Assembly (NCBI GenBank): GCA_965230535.1
Contig: OZ246010.1
Coordinates: 1,116,001-1,180,000 of the forward strand
Source: JAUILH01 sp965230535
GTDB lineage: Bacteria > Bacteroidota > Bacteroidia > Flavobacteriales_D > JAUILH01
Reading direction: 5' to 3'
Length of the DNA stretch: 64,000 bases
Shown: positions 45,992-55,117 of the stretch, one piece after another
Layout of the letters: the number at the start of each line of letters is the position of its first letter
How positions within the stretch are numbered: the first letter of the stretch is position 1
The notes under the pieces: model-generated
The model's database searches: none
Told to the model about the DNA's origin: nothing
Seen by the model: only the letters and a program-made list of their open reading frames with translations
Translations under genes and position numbers: made by a program

Positions 45992-46391
45992 ATGTACAAC
46001 GGAGACCTGATCGCTACTGGGAATTTTTCCAATTCAGGAAGTACTGCTTGTTCGAAAATAGCAAGATAGGATGGCAGTGGTTCAACCAGCTCAAGATATA
46101 TTATGGCCTGGAATGGTAGTTCATGGGAATCTGTTGGTGATGGACTAACAGGCGGATACAACGGAGTTCGAACCTTACTATCACATGGCTCCGAACTTTT
46201 TGTTGGAGGAGATTTCGATTCTGGGAGGAACGGTTAATTCTCCCAATATTATTAAATGGACCGGAACGGCATGGGAAGGTCTGGCTGGCGGTGCACCTGT
46301 AACTGTGGGCTCTATAGCCGCATATGGAGGCAAGTTGTGGATCGCGAATGAATTCTCTACTGGCTCTAATTTCGTATTAAGATTGGATTAA
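45992..46391 (+). pseudogene. decayed propeller-protein fragment (nonsense codon and frameshift)
   Basis: Three pieces in two frames reconstruct about two blades of a Kelch-like surface propeller: LIATGNFSNSGSTACSKIAR, then TAG at 46067 where related blades have Trp (IARW-D-G), then AWNGSSWESVGDGL and ELFVGGDFDSG in the same frame, then a +1 shift near 46223-46227 (an extra G in GGGAGG), then GGTVNSPNIIKWTGTAWE and KLWIANEFSTG to TAA 46389. The 5' part of the gene is missing and a TAA precedes the ATG. It is not a gene in its present form. Confidence 0.75.
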
Positions 46392-46677
46392 ATGTCCTTG
46401 TTGTTAACCGAATACAAAAGGAAGTTCAACCTTAAAAAACAAACACAACTAAACGCCTCAAAAACAACATATTGCAAAACAAAAAAATCCTCTAACAACT
46501 AATTCGATCATCACGATTTTCATTATTAATACGCATACAGTCTCACTTCCAAACGTAAGTTTAAACAGCTTCCTTATGGACACAATTTGTCATTATGACA
46601 CCACCATACAATACCCAATGGCAGTCTATCGTTGTTTGACAATGTGATGCCATAATCAATGACAAGCAAGGGGCAGA
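46392..46677. other. 286-base non-coding stretch
   Basis: Between the pseudogene and the stop of the leftward FG-GAP gene. Highly AT-rich. A loose inverted similarity (TTGTCATTATG around 46588 and CATAATCAATGACAA around 46651) was seen but is too imperfect to call. No gene or RNA recognised. Confidence 0.45.
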
Positions 46678-49600
46678 TTAAGAATTCTTCACTACTGAAA
46701 AACGAAGGTATTCACCATTGTCCAAATAAACATGCATAATATACACTCCCGACTCACCTAACAGATGTAATTGAATATTTTTGGATCCCGACAAATTGGT
46801 TTCAAAAAGGACCAGTTTGCCCACCATATCATACACCCTAATTTCCTTGAGGCCAGAATACAAGGATTTAACCGTTAGTTCACCAGAACCAGGATTTGGG
46901 AAACAACTTACTCCAGCTATTTCAAATTTACCATCTCCTCCATCAACTATATTAAGACTGGTGCTGTCTGCACACCCATTTCCATTCCATACCCATACAG
47001 TATAAGTGCCATCTACAACCGCAGAACTGTACAGAGAGTCATGAAAACCTGGAACATTAACACCATCAAGATACCATGCTATGGAATCGGTAATAACTGT
47101 ATTACTAACATATAGCGATTGTCCATCCCAATTAAGATCTACATCAGGTAATGAATGAACCATTATAAAAAAACTGTCGGGCTCGGATATGCAACTTCCC
47201 TCATATACTTTAAGATAATACCACCCTGTGTCAGTAACATATACATTGTTAGTTGATCCCAAAAACTGGTTGTTTTGATGCCAAATGTTATTGGATTCAA
47301 TTGAGGAGAGCAGAATACTATCACCCGGACAAATTATGCTATCTGAAGCGGAAATACTTGCTATTGGATCGTAAATACTTAACTCTAATGAGTCGGTAAA
47401 AGAACACCCCTGAAAGTTGTTGGTAAGAACTACCCATTGAGAATTAGTAACCACTATACTGTCATTCATCCCTGCAGAAATACCATCTAAATACCATGAG
47501 TTATTTAATGTCGAATCTGAGATATACCAGACGGTATCACCAGCGCAAAAAGCGTTGGGACCTGAGATATGAGCGATGGGGATTGGTATTTCATTAATTT
47601 CAACACTGTCAAGTGGTCCTAAACAGCCATTTGTAAAAGTTTGAGCATAGTACATACCAGGTTGATTGGCATGAAAAACCTGATTGTTCCCAACAGTTTG
47701 CCCATTGTATATCCATTGGCTCTGAGGTGCATTAGAAATTAAACTAATAGAATCTCCAGCACAAAAGTCAGTACCATTTGGATACGTAATTGAAACTGTG
47801 TCTGGAGCCGTAACCATAAACTGGAAATTTGAATCTACTGAACAAATCAGATTAGTGAATTTAAATTCGAGCAGATTATTTCCTGGAGAAGTTATCGAGC
47901 TTAAAACAGAATCAGTTGACACAATTGTCCCATTAAGAGTCCATTCATAATTATCAACATAGTCTTCATTGTTCTGTATAAACAAGGAATCATCAATACA
48001 ATTTGGGATATTTATCACGGTGGGAGCTAAAATTGTGTTACAATCAAAAAGCTTCACCGAACTGGTGTTTGTAATGATAGCAGGATTGAAATCAAAGTAT
48101 ATATTGGCAAAGTTCTCTATCTCCATTAGATGTGTTTTGGGACCTTGTATATCTATCGAAAACTTAACAAAGCCCTGACTATTCACAAAACTTGCCCCAC
48201 TATCTGGTAAATAAATATCCTGAAAACTGAAAATACATTCATTGCCAATTAATTCATAAGTCATGGCGTGTGAAGTAGACAAAATTTGAATAGAGCTGAT
48301 ATCAAGCAAATTTGAAATTGGATCTTTAATGACCACGTTCTTTGCCGTGTCTGTTCCTGTGTTTTGAAAACGTATCAGGTATTCCAATGTCTGGGTTTCA
48401 TGATTGATAAAATTTTCAGTGTAGACACCGTTGGGGAAAACCTGCTTATCATTAGGGTCGTAAGCACAAGTCATCAAGAGGTTTAAACTGTCCATGTCTT
48501 CAACGTAACCAAATGAAGTTGAATTATCTGAGACAGTTAGTTTGTTTAGAATATATTGTCCAATTGAAAAAACACCTGGATTTTGAACGTAAACCTGAAT
48601 ATCCCTAAATTCATTTGGCAATAAAGAGTCAAGATGCCAGTAGTAATTCTGCCCAACGATAGAATCAGGTGTTATTGAAGCATGATCGTAGGTAAGTAAA
48701 GGAGACATCTCCAATACGACATCAGCATCCGACAGAACACTGCTTGCCTGATGAACATTTAGATGTAAGTATGTATTACTATTACAACTTGGAGAAGCTT
48801 GTACAATCTGACAGTCCCATTCATGAAAGAGGCTATCTGGATAAATGCCAAAATCATTGTTGTAACTACCGGGAGTAGAATCAACCTGAACAGTATAAGA
48901 TAAAGGTAATGAAGTTTGGGACCAGGCTGTCGGTTCATTTAAAGTGAGGGTATATGATCCCTGCACCCCGTAAGCCTTGTATTTCCCCGAAGAAGAACCT
49001 GTTGTAGTTAAGTTAGGTTGAACATTCACTGTAGCGTATGGAACCAGAGGCTCGCCTACATCCATTACACCATTCTGATCTACATCATAGTAAATAGAAC
49101 CAGATATCTCATAAAGGCTATCATGCTTAAAGTTCTGAATTAGTATAGTACTATAATCTGATAAGAGAAGTACATCTTCATCATTGTCATTGGTATAATC
49201 AAATTTAAGAATGTTAATCACTGAGGATGGACTGTGATCTGTTATGACCTGACTATAAAAGTTATTATTTTGATTCTCCAGGAGAATAATGCTCCCAGCA
49301 TCCACCAGTACATCATTATCACCATCCTGATCGTAATCGAAAGTTAAATATTTATCCCCGCTGTACTGAAAGGTTGGTCCGAACATCTGTTCACCATTGA
49401 ATGTTCCGGTTCCAGTATTCTCGACCCAGGCCATTTGTAAAAATGGGGGTCCTAGCATCATGACAAAATCAAGATCTCCATCTAAATCAAAATCTACAGG
49501 TTCACTGCCATAAATTGTAGCTGGTGCATTATTGTAAATTGTTCCTCCTCCACCAAAAGTATGATTTCCCTGATTCTTTGTATAATAGATTCCTGAACTA

Positions 49601-51237
49601 CTGGATGTAATAAAATCTAGCAGAGAATCGCCATCCACATCTGCCAGTATGAAATCAACAGATGTCCAAAATGCTATGTAGGAGTTAATCACATTCCCCT
49701 GATTATCCAATTCTAATACTGTTACACCGGTAGCATTTTGTTCACGATAAATTATTTCTTCAATTCCATTGTTATCCAAATCTGCTGATTCAATCTGTCG
49801 TACGTTACCATTCGCCGTGTGTAGAAGATTTTTACTAAAATTTCCCATGCCATCATTAGCATAGTAATATATCTGCGATCCACTGCTTACTACAATGTCC
49901 ATTGAAGAATTTTGATCAACATCTAAAACTGCGACATAAACAAAGAAAGTTGTTGTATCATCAATTATCTGTGTAACATAGGAGCCATTAGCTTGGATAT
50001 AATTTACACTGAGCACTCTGTTTCCAGAATGATTTTTTTGAGTCGTCACGAAATCGTCTGTCCCATCTCCATTGACATCTGCCAACACACCATATCCTTC
50101 ATGGGCAGCAATCAAACTGGAATCAATCGCTGATACATGGGGCGAAAAATTAAAATTCCCATTATTTTCACAAAAGAAGATGTTATTATGCCTGTGATAA
50201 ATAATGTCTTTTAGTCCATTTCCTGTAATATCAACCATAATAGCATTTTGGGAACCGATACCAGATATATTGTGAACAGACATATTGGAAGTCCCATTAT
50301 TTTCCAGAAAATAGGAATCCTCACTAACATCTGTTTTGATAAAGGCATCCAAATCTCCGTCATTATCAATATCAACTGCCTTTCCACCTCTAAAATGATC
50401 ATCATAAATATAACTTGAAGGTACTATTATCGTCCCTGAATACCATCCATCTGCCGTAAGATAGTCAGTGGTCCCATCCCCATTTATATCAACTGCCAGT
50501 ACATCAGCTGGACTGGCATTATAAAGATATTTGCTAGCATATAGGCTAAAATTTCCATTACCATCTCCAGAATAAACTCTTACCGGATAATTGGTCCCGG
50601 TCTCACAGACAGCAATATCCAGAATCCCATCAGAATTTATATCGCACGTGTCTGTAGCAAAAGCATATACCGGAGCCACATAGGACAAAAGTGTCTGTTG
50701 TGTAAACACACCAGAAGAATTGTTCATCAAACCTTCGATTGTGTTTACTTGTGGAGTTGCCAGTATAATATCAGGATAACCATTAAGATCTATATCAAAA
50801 ATCTCAATGCTTCTATACTGTATGCTTTGATTGCCATTGTTATATATCATTTGTGGTGAAGAAAACCCACCACCAGACATTCCATAAATAATATAGAGTC
50901 TCTTACTATTTGCCGCAAATAGGATATCTATAAACCCATCTTGATTAAAATCAGTACTTCCTAATAGATAAACTGATTTGTAATTTGAAAGTAAAATACG
51001 GTTGCTCAATAGTCCATTTTGAAAATTGGCATATCCCCATATACCTGATTCAGTGGACATGATGACATCTGTGACATTATCATTATTAAAATCTACGTCC
51101 AACAAGTCTCCTGTAGTATAAGACATAAACTCTCCCTTATCCACAAGTTGTCCATGCGCTCCTTTGAAGAAAAACAGAATAAATACTATCCTCAAGGTTA
51201 AATAGCCACATGTATTTATATTATTTCTCTTGATCAT
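46678..51237 (-). CDS. giant secreted FG-GAP/Ig protein with T9SS sorting domain
   Basis: Start ATG 51237 (1519 residues) with a signal peptide ending AHGQ. Residues about 40-760 contain roughly 13 FG-GAP/VCBS loops of DxDxDGxxD type (DINSDGILD, DINGDGTTD, DVNGDGTDD, DFDLDGDLD). These bind calcium in related proteins. Then a SdrD_B-like collagen-binding-type segment (GSIYYDVDQNGVMDVGEP), a conserved-repeat domain (LIRFQNTGTDTAKNVVIKDP), several PKD/Ig-like units with SPSCNSN-type cysteines, and a T9SS type-A sorting domain (SCFPNPGSGELTV ... SGVYIMHVYLDNG). It should be a long stalk-like surface adhesin. Nothing suggests truncation. Confidence 0.9.
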   Translation of the reverse strand: MIKRNNINTCGYLTLRIVFILFFFKGAHGQLVDKGEFMSYTTGDLLDVDFNNDNVTDVIMSTESGIWGYANFQNGLLSNRILLSNYKSVYLLGSTDFNQDGFIDILFAANSKRLYIIYGMSGGGFSSPQMIYNNGNQSIQYRSIEIFDIDLNGYPDIILATPQVNTIEGLMNNSSGVFTQQTLLSYVAPVYAFATDTCDINSDGILDIAVCETGTNYPVRVYSGDGNGNFSLYASKYLYNASPADVLAVDINGDGTTDYLTADGWYSGTIIVPSSYIYDDHFRGGKAVDIDNDGDLDAFIKTDVSEDSYFLENNGTSNMSVHNISGIGSQNAIMVDITGNGLKDIIYHRHNNIFFCENNGNFNFSPHVSAIDSSLIAAHEGYGVLADVNGDGTDDFVTTQKNHSGNRVLSVNYIQANGSYVTQIIDDTTTFFVYVAVLDVDQNSSMDIVVSSGSQIYYYANDGMGNFSKNLLHTANGNVRQIESADLDNNGIEEIIYREQNATGVTVLELDNQGNVINSYIAFWTSVDFILADVDGDSLLDFITSSSSGIYYTKNQGNHTFGGGGTIYNNAPATIYGSEPVDFDLDGDLDFVMMLGPPFLQMAWVENTGTGTFNGEQMFGPTFQYSGDKYLTFDYDQDGDNDVLVDAGSIILLENQNNNFYSQVITDHSPSSVINILKFDYTNDNDEDVLLLSDYSTILIQNFKHDSLYEISGSIYYDVDQNGVMDVGEPLVPYATVNVQPNLTTTGSSSGKYKAYGVQGSYTLTLNEPTAWSQTSLPLSYTVQVDSTPGSYNNDFGIYPDSLFHEWDCQIVQASPSCNSNTYLHLNVHQASSVLSDADVVLEMSPLLTYDHASITPDSIVGQNYYWHLDSLLPNEFRDIQVYVQNPGVFSIGQYILNKLTVSDNSTSFGYVEDMDSLNLLMTCAYDPNDKQVFPNGVYTENFINHETQTLEYLIRFQNTGTDTAKNVVIKDPISNLLDISSIQILSTSHAMTYELIGNECIFSFQDIYLPDSGASFVNSQGFVKFSIDIQGPKTHLMEIENFANIYFDFNPAIITNTSSVKLFDCNTILAPTVINIPNCIDDSLFIQNNEDYVDNYEWTLNGTIVSTDSVLSSITSPGNNLLEFKFTNLICSVDSNFQFMVTAPDTVSITYPNGTDFCAGDSISLISNAPQSQWIYNGQTVGNNQVFHANQPGMYYAQTFTNGCLGPLDSVEINEIPIPIAHISGPNAFCAGDTVWYISDSTLNNSWYLDGISAGMNDSIVVTNSQWVVLTNNFQGCSFTDSLELSIYDPIASISASDSIICPGDSILLSSIESNNIWHQNNQFLGSTNNVYVTDTGWYYLKVYEGSCISEPDSFFIMVHSLPDVDLNWDGQSLYVSNTVITDSIAWYLDGVNVPGFHDSLYSSAVVDGTYTVWVWNGNGCADSTSLNIVDGGDGKFEIAGVSCFPNPGSGELTVKSLYSGLKEIRVYDMVGKLVLFETNLSGSKNIQLHLLGESGVYIMHVYLDNGEYLRFSVVKNS

Positions 51238-51332
51238 CCAGAGCTGCAATTTTCAAACCAGAAAGTTAGTTATTATATCTTAATAATAAGATGTTCAGCT
51301 TCATTATCAAGACATTTGATGAGAATAAAAAA

Positions 51333-51360
51333 CGGACAACAGGTTTAAACCTGTTGTCCG
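51333..51360 (-). terminator. 28-base perfect palindrome, probable terminator
   Basis: Two perfect 14-base arms (CGGACAACAGGTTT and its complement) with no loop; read leftward it is followed by six T. It could end a leftward transcript that starts in the tRNA-like relic at 51366-51400, since no leftward gene lies to its right. Confidence 0.7.
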
Positions 51361-51365
51361 TTCGT

Positions 51366-51400
51366 GTGACCCCAAGCGGACTGAGTTCGAACTTTTGGGA
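51366..51400 (-). pseudogene. possible relic of a tRNA 3' end
   Basis: GTGACCCC at 51366-51373 is identical to the acceptor end at the tRNA-Arg locus, and TTCGAAC occurs near 51386 as in a T loop, with a terminator-like palindrome on the same side as in the two intact tRNA loci of this window. The stems no longer pair. Weak. Confidence 0.25.
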
Positions 51401-51453
51401 GGATTTTATCGATACAATTAATAAGATTAATAATTTGTAGCTTTACTTACATA

Positions 51454-53100
51454 ATGAAAATATTTCACACATTAACCTTATTTCTTTTTTCTCTATCAGG
51501 GCTATCTCAGTTAAAACAAACTGAGCAGGTAACTTTAAAATGGAGCCCCAAATTACAAATAGACCAAAACGAGATTTTTGTTGATTATGCTGGAAGTGAT
51601 AAGTTAAACCACTATTATATTACTAGAAATAAAAAATTCGAGTATTCACTTTTGAAGTTAAACAAAGATCTTGAGAATGTTGGCTTCAAGCGAATTTCCC
51701 TGAAAAACAAAAAGTACAAAATGGAGTACGAAAGTTGTAAATTAATTAACAACACTCTTTACTTTTTCAGATCATTTGCCAATAAAAAAGACGGCTTAAA
51801 TTACCTCTTCTCTAATAGTATTGACAAAGAAAATTTACAGCTTAATCCAGACATAAAAAAAATTGATCAAGTACCCTATATAAAGACAAGAAACAAAGGA
51901 AATTTTCATTTCATCTGTTCCCCCAATCAAGAAAAAGTATTAATAAAACATGATCTTAAACTTAATCCGAATGGAGCAGAGTTATTTGGTTTTACTGTTC
52001 TAAATTCTGATATGTCTGAAGTTTACTCAAAGCAAATTGAAATAAACTCTGGCGAGAAATCACGCTATGTTGAAGATTTCATTTTGAACAACAATGGGGA
52101 CGTTATACTTGTTGTTATTGATTTTATAGGTTCTAGGCCGCCAAAAGTCGATAACGGTAAAAGAATTACTTATCATCCGTACTATTATTGGAGATACTAT
52201 CGCAAAAGAGTAAGTCGACCCAACTATTCATATAGTGTCCTTATATATAATGACGATAGGGAGGAGAAAATAACATTCTCAGACAGCACAAGATTTATTA
52301 CAGATCTAAAAGTAGATGTTAGCAATGCAAATTCTATATCCTGCTTTGGTTTGTTTTCCTCAAAAGATAATTACCTGGTAAAAGGCGCATTTACCAAGAC
52401 ATTTGATGGTATTACACTAGAACAAAGCCAGTCTAGCTTTAATGCATTTGACCAGACGATATACGATCAAATTTTTGAGGATAGAAATAGCAAGAAACTG
52501 AAAGCACAAAAAAAAGAGGCTCTCTTTAAAGATTTGATACTATATCCAATTATTAAAATGAAAAACGGCAATAGCGTCTTATTGGCTGAAAGCTATTATA
52601 CATTTAGGACTTATTCACGTGTCCCAAATGGGGCTGGGGGATCAACCGTTGTGGAAAACGTACATTATGTGTTTGAAGATATAATTATTTGTGAATTCTC
52701 CCCAGATAACTCATTGACTAGTTTAAAAATCATAGATAAGTATCAAGAGTCTATTAATGATCTGGGGATTAATAGCTCTTTTACTTCAATTTCTAATGGA
52801 GACAAAATATCATTCATCTTTAATGAATCTGCCAAGAAAATTTTCTCTAAAGAACAAATCGATGAATTAGATCGAAAGAATAAAAGAGAATATTACTGCT
52901 TACTTGCTTCTCAAGATAAGAACGGGGATTATGAAAAAAAATCTTTGTTCAAATGGAGTGAAGAAAAGCTCTTATTTACCCCACAATTCTCTCGCCAATT
53001 TGAGGAACAACTTGCAATTTTGTACACATATAGGTCCGCGCTATCCATTTTCGTACCTAAAGCAAAAGATCGTAAATTTGTTGAAATCAACTTTAAATGA
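51454..53100 (+). CDS. hypothetical secreted protein, first gene of a three-gene unit
   Basis: A 548-residue protein with a signal peptide (about 1-19, ending GLSQ). It reads as a beta-strand-rich protein with repeated Tyr/Lys/Asn-rich segments (HYYITRNKKFEYSLLKLNKD, KQIEINSGEKSRYVEDFILN) and a Pro/Tyr/Arg cluster at about 231-254 (the run HPYYYWRYYRKRV lies within it). It is probably a propeller or multi-strand repeat, without a recognised family or T9SS domain. Its stop overlaps the next start by four bases (ATGA). With the two following genes it forms a compact operon whose products are all exported. Confidence 0.7.
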   Translation: MKIFHTLTLFLFSLSGLSQLKQTEQVTLKWSPKLQIDQNEIFVDYAGSDKLNHYYITRNKKFEYSLLKLNKDLENVGFKRISLKNKKYKMEYESCKLINNTLYFFRSFANKKDGLNYLFSNSIDKENLQLNPDIKKIDQVPYIKTRNKGNFHFICSPNQEKVLIKHDLKLNPNGAELFGFTVLNSDMSEVYSKQIEINSGEKSRYVEDFILNNNGDVILVVIDFIGSRPPKVDNGKRITYHPYYYWRYYRKRVSRPNYSYSVLIYNDDREEKITFSDSTRFITDLKVDVSNANSISCFGLFSSKDNYLVKGAFTKTFDGITLEQSQSSFNAFDQTIYDQIFEDRNSKKLKAQKKEALFKDLILYPIIKMKNGNSVLLAESYYTFRTYSRVPNGAGGSTVVENVHYVFEDIIICEFSPDNSLTSLKIIDKYQESINDLGINSSFTSISNGDKISFIFNESAKKIFSKEQIDELDRKNKREYYCLLASQDKNGDYEKKSLFKWSEEKLLFTPQFSRQFEEQLAILYTYRSALSIFVPKAKDRKFVEINFK

Positions 53101-53741
53101 AATACCTATTACTTTTAATTGGAATTTATGCTGGATCCCATGTATCTCTTGGACAAGACGACATTGACCAGTATTTTGATGATGGAGGGAATTCAATTAA
53201 TAACAATATCGTTTCGATAGACCCTCTAGCTGCGGTTGGAATAACTGGAGGTTTTGATATTTCCATTTTCTACGAAAGAATTTTTGGTAAAAACTTTAGG
53301 TTTGAGCTTGGTCTGGGGCTATGGAAAGAATCGAATAGTGGACCAGAACCAGACGTAGTTAACTATAATGGGGAAGAAATACTAGTCCAGTATGGAAATA
53401 ATTTCAGACCAATTTATCGTATTGGACTGAGGGGTGTTAAACCTTTCTATTTTATGGATAGTAAAATGGGGTTTCACTATGGTTTTAGTTTCAAGCATTT
53501 TGAGACTCAGTATTGGGCTCATAAAGATTTCCCAATAGATAAGAAAATATATTACGACCTAATATTTCAATTAGGTTGGCAATTTATTAGCACCGAACAT
53601 TTCCAGCTTAATTATATTTTCGGTTTTGGTCCTAGTTGGGCTAGATTTAAGTTGTCAAAGGAATTTGGAACAAATTTAGAGCAAGAAAAAGACAACTTCA
53701 TTGGAATGGATTTTGGTCTACGATTCGGATATAAATTTTAG
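53097..53741 (+). CDS. putative outer-membrane beta-barrel protein
   Basis: A 214-residue protein with a signal peptide (about 1-20, ending SLGQ). Alternating hydrophobic strands (FDISIFYERIFGKNFRFELGLGLW, GLRGVKPFYF) and the ending MDFGLRFGYKF, with a terminal aromatic residue, are typical of 8-10-strand outer-membrane barrels of the OmpW/OmpX or Bacteroidota 'outer membrane beta-barrel protein' type. Central gene of a unit, coupled by overlap to the gene before it and two bases from the gene after. It may anchor or export the flanking surface proteins (inference). Confidence 0.75.
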   Translation: MKYLLLLIGIYAGSHVSLGQDDIDQYFDDGGNSINNNIVSIDPLAAVGITGGFDISIFYERIFGKNFRFELGLGLWKESNSGPEPDVVNYNGEEILVQYGNNFRPIYRIGLRGVKPFYFMDSKMGFHYGFSFKHFETQYWAHKDFPIDKKIYYDLIFQLGWQFISTEHFQLNYIFGFGPSWARFKLSKEFGTNLEQEKDNFIGMDFGLRFGYKF

Positions 53742-53743
53742 CT

Positions 53744-54760
53744 ATGAAATGGTTTATATATATTACCCTAATTTTCGTAACGCTGTCCTGCAAAAAGCAA
53801 CCTCAGCAGTATCCTTATTATAGAATATACCAGATAACTCAACTAAGAAATTTCGGTGAAAATATTATTGAAATAAGCCGAGAGTATTATGCCCCTGGCT
53901 ATGGTCATGGTTTTTTCTTTACAACAGACAATGGTTTAGTCTATGAGACTTATGACCTTGGACAAACATGGAGTTCTTTTACAGTTTCATCTCAGGGTTC
54001 AACGTTAGAAGCGTTGTATTTTTATCAAAACAAATTTTATGTGTTTGATAAAACTAATCAGATCATAAAAAAATCTTTGGATCATGGTGCCAGCTGGACA
54101 AATATAAATGGTCCCATCACTCCAAATCAGTTTAAAGGAGCGTCAATAGGATCGGGCAATCCTATTCAGTATTGGATCTATACAGAAAATGAAATCTTCT
54201 TTTCTGACGACGAAGGGGCTACTTGGAATACAATACTTGAACTTACTGATGGCAGTAAGATTGAAGATTTAAATATGATACCTGGCTACATTGGTTGGTA
54301 TAGGGATAGTAATGGAGATTTATATCAAACTGTCAATGATGGTCAATCCTGGACGTTAGAAAGCGCCAATATAAACGTACCTCTTATACACTCAAAAGTG
54401 AGCAGCGATAAATGCTATGCTATTGGATCAGATAACAAAGTTTATCTTGACTATCGGCATACTGGAGAACATGTACGATTAGTAGAGGGTGATTATAGCA
54501 ATATCAACAATCAATTACTTGACGTCGAAGATGTCAGTGGAAACAATGTTCTAGCCGTTGGGATCGGAGAAATAATATCCACCACATTTTATGAGTCGGA
54601 AACATTATTAGAACCGATCTATCTTAATCAAAACCCCGACAAAACGAGTCGTAACTTTAAACTGGTAAAATTTTCTGAACAAACAGATAGAAGAGCTTTT
54701 GTAGTTGATGATTCCAACATTCTCTATGATATAGTAATTCTTGACGAAGACCAAAAGTAA
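53744..54760 (+). CDS. lipoprotein with BNR/Asp-box propeller repeats
   Basis: A 338-residue protein. The signal ends in LSC with Cys16 (IFVTLSCKKQ), a lipobox. At least four Asp-box-like motifs are visible: TYDLGQTWSSF, SLDHGASWTNI, SDDEGATWNTI and TVNDGQSWTLE, all of the [ST]xDxGx[ST]W type, spaced about 40-50 residues apart. These mark a sialidase/YCF48-like propeller, here without the catalytic residues of sialidase. It probably binds a partner or glycan at the outer leaflet. Last gene of the unit; the next 135 bases carry no gene. Confidence 0.8.
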   Translation: MKWFIYITLIFVTLSCKKQPQQYPYYRIYQITQLRNFGENIIEISREYYAPGYGHGFFFTTDNGLVYETYDLGQTWSSFTVSSQGSTLEALYFYQNKFYVFDKTNQIIKKSLDHGASWTNINGPITPNQFKGASIGSGNPIQYWIYTENEIFFSDDEGATWNTILELTDGSKIEDLNMIPGYIGWYRDSNGDLYQTVNDGQSWTLESANINVPLIHSKVSSDKCYAIGSDNKVYLDYRHTGEHVRLVEGDYSNINNQLLDVEDVSGNNVLAVGIGEIISTTFYESETLLEPIYLNQNPDKTSRNFKLVKFSEQTDRRAFVVDDSNILYDIVILDEDQK

Positions 54761-54895
54761 ACTTTTAATGTGTTGAGCGAATTTATTTCATTGAGAATAC
54801 CGTATACCCCAACAGGACAATTCTAACCTAAACATTCAAAAGTTCAAACCTTCTAATCTCAACTTAAAACACTGTAAGTCAATAGATTTTCAATC

Positions 54896-54927
54896 AAAAA
54901 AGCCAACCCCAACAGGATTGGCTTTTT
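54896..54927. terminator. bidirectional terminator between the Asp-box lipoprotein and tRNA-Arg
   Basis: AAAAAGCCAA (from 54897) pairs with TTGGCTTTTT (54918-54927) around CCCCAACAGGA. T-runs occur on both strands. The near arm is six bases from the 3' end of the tRNA. Confidence 0.8.
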
Positions 54928-54932
54928 CAAAG

Positions 54933-55006
54933 TGACCCCGCCAGGATTCAAACCTGGAACCTCTTGAGCCGTAATCAAGTACTCTATTCAGTTGAGCTAC
55001 GGGGCC
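54933..55006 (-). tRNA. tRNA-Arg (anticodon ACG)
   Basis: Leftward cloverleaf: acceptor GGCCCCG/CGGGGTC, D arm GCTC/GAGT with loop AACTGAATA, anticodon stem CTTGA/TCAAG with loop TTACGGC (ACG, probably edited to ICG), T arm CCAGG/CCTGG with loop TTTGAAT, discriminator A. CCA is not encoded. The usual G19-C56 pair is A19-U56 here. Confidence 0.95.
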
Positions 55007-55117
55007 ATTCGCTTTGAGCGAGTGCAAATATATGCAAAGTAAATTGTTTGCCCAATAGATTTTGAAGCAGAAACAGATTTTAGTAACCAATTGCATGGAT
55101 TGCCGTATTCTTAGCTC

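Noticed and set aside
46185..46391. A 68-codon open frame as a gene of its own
   Set aside because: It is the last, frameshifted part of the propeller pseudogene and lacks a start or an N-terminus.
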